From Actinomycetota bacterium (GTDB taxonomy: Bacteria; Actinomycetota; Humimicrobiia; Humimicrobiales; Humimicrobiaceae), in NCBI GenBank assembly GCA_012837825.1, contig DUQM01000090.1, positions 1 through 50,246 of the forward strand: a stretch of DNA of 50,246 nucleotides, given 5' to 3'. Both the position numbers and the translations under genes were made by a program. Shown piece after piece: positions 50,086 to 50,246 of the stretch (position 1 is the stretch's first letter; every line of letters starts with the position of its first letter). The notes under the pieces are model-generated. The model saw only the letters and a list, made by a program, of their open reading frames with translations, did no database searches and was not told the DNA's origin.

Positions 50086-50246
50086 TTATAATCTGTCGAT
50101 GAATTCGTGAACACTTACCGGTTCTTTTTCAAGCTTGTTGTGAAGCTTGGACGTCAGGATTTTCTTATCGAATTTTAGTTTGGTATTTTCAAGACTTTCC
50201 AGATAGCTTATATATTCCATATATCTGCTGCTGCCTGTAATCACAA
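50086..50246 (-). CDS. 3' end of an unidentified gene running off the window
   Basis: The - strand frame from the window edge reads ...VITGSSRYMEYISYLESLEN... to a TAA at 50088-50086, giving 53 codons in a composition typical of the neighbouring genes. It ends with KEPVSVHEFIDRL. The start lies beyond the window. The gap to the GT4 start is only 27 bp, so it is probably the upstream gene of the same operon. The piece is too short to assign a family. Confidence 0.6.
   Translation of the reverse strand, partial: VITGSSRYMEYISYLESLENTKLKFDKKILTSKLHNKLEKEPVSVHEFIDRL

Overview
This is an AT-rich window (roughly one third G+C by eye) from a bacterium that cannot be named from the sequence alone. 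Strong AAGGAG-type ribosome sites, frequent TTG starts, lipoproteins with Thr/Ala/Glu-rich linkers, a GerMN lipoprotein, a peptidoglycan autolysin and a GlpP-type antiterminator suggest an anaerobic, Gram-positive-like saccharolytic organism. A deep-branching Actinomycetota, Chloroflexota or Bacillota relative are all possible. Corrinoid methyltransferase genes fit an anaerobe. No rRNA, tRNA, CRISPR array or insertion sequence was found.

Region 1 (1-20837, all + strand) is a cell-surface polysaccharide locus. It holds a Wzx-type flippase, a polyprenyl-phosphate sugar-1-phosphate transferase, an O-antigen ligase/polymerase-like protein, six or more glycosyltransferases and an RmlD-like reductase. 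An ABC export pair (Wzm/Wzt-like) is also present, so two export routes sit side by side. A GerMN lipoprotein and an amidase/glucosaminidase autolysin lie between the two halves.

Region 2 (20868-45572) is a carbohydrate-catabolic island. It begins with L-rhamnose isomerase. An operon follows with an alkyl-DHAP-synthase-like flavoprotein and an Fe-S protein, then a convergent glpP gene. Next come an FGGY kinase, an LsrF/DhnA-type aldolase, a FucI/AraA-superfamily isomerase and a UxuA-type mannonate dehydratase. Two sugar ABC importers lack an ATPase gene. Between or beside them are a UroD/MtaA-like protein, a LacI regulator and a large GH38-type alpha-mannosidase. A convergent MttB/MttC-like corrinoid methyltransferase pair closes the island.

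The most unusual signal is a pair of 5'-leader elements, at 22413-22469 and 36824-36895, in front of the flavoprotein operon and the GH38 operon. They share a 27-nt block (23 identical) that runs into the 5' arm of an intrinsic terminator. The stems differ by compensatory changes, and the block can form a competing hairpin. With glpP nearby, this suggests a GlpP-type (glycerol-3-phosphate-responsive) antitermination regulon extended to glycan breakdown. Two LacI-type operator candidates and a five-unit 25-bp repeat add further control.

Region 3 (45768-50246, - strand) returns to envelope glycan genes: a flippase-like membrane protein, an extended SDR, a radical SAM/SPASM protein, a GT4 glycosyltransferase and the 3' end of one more gene.
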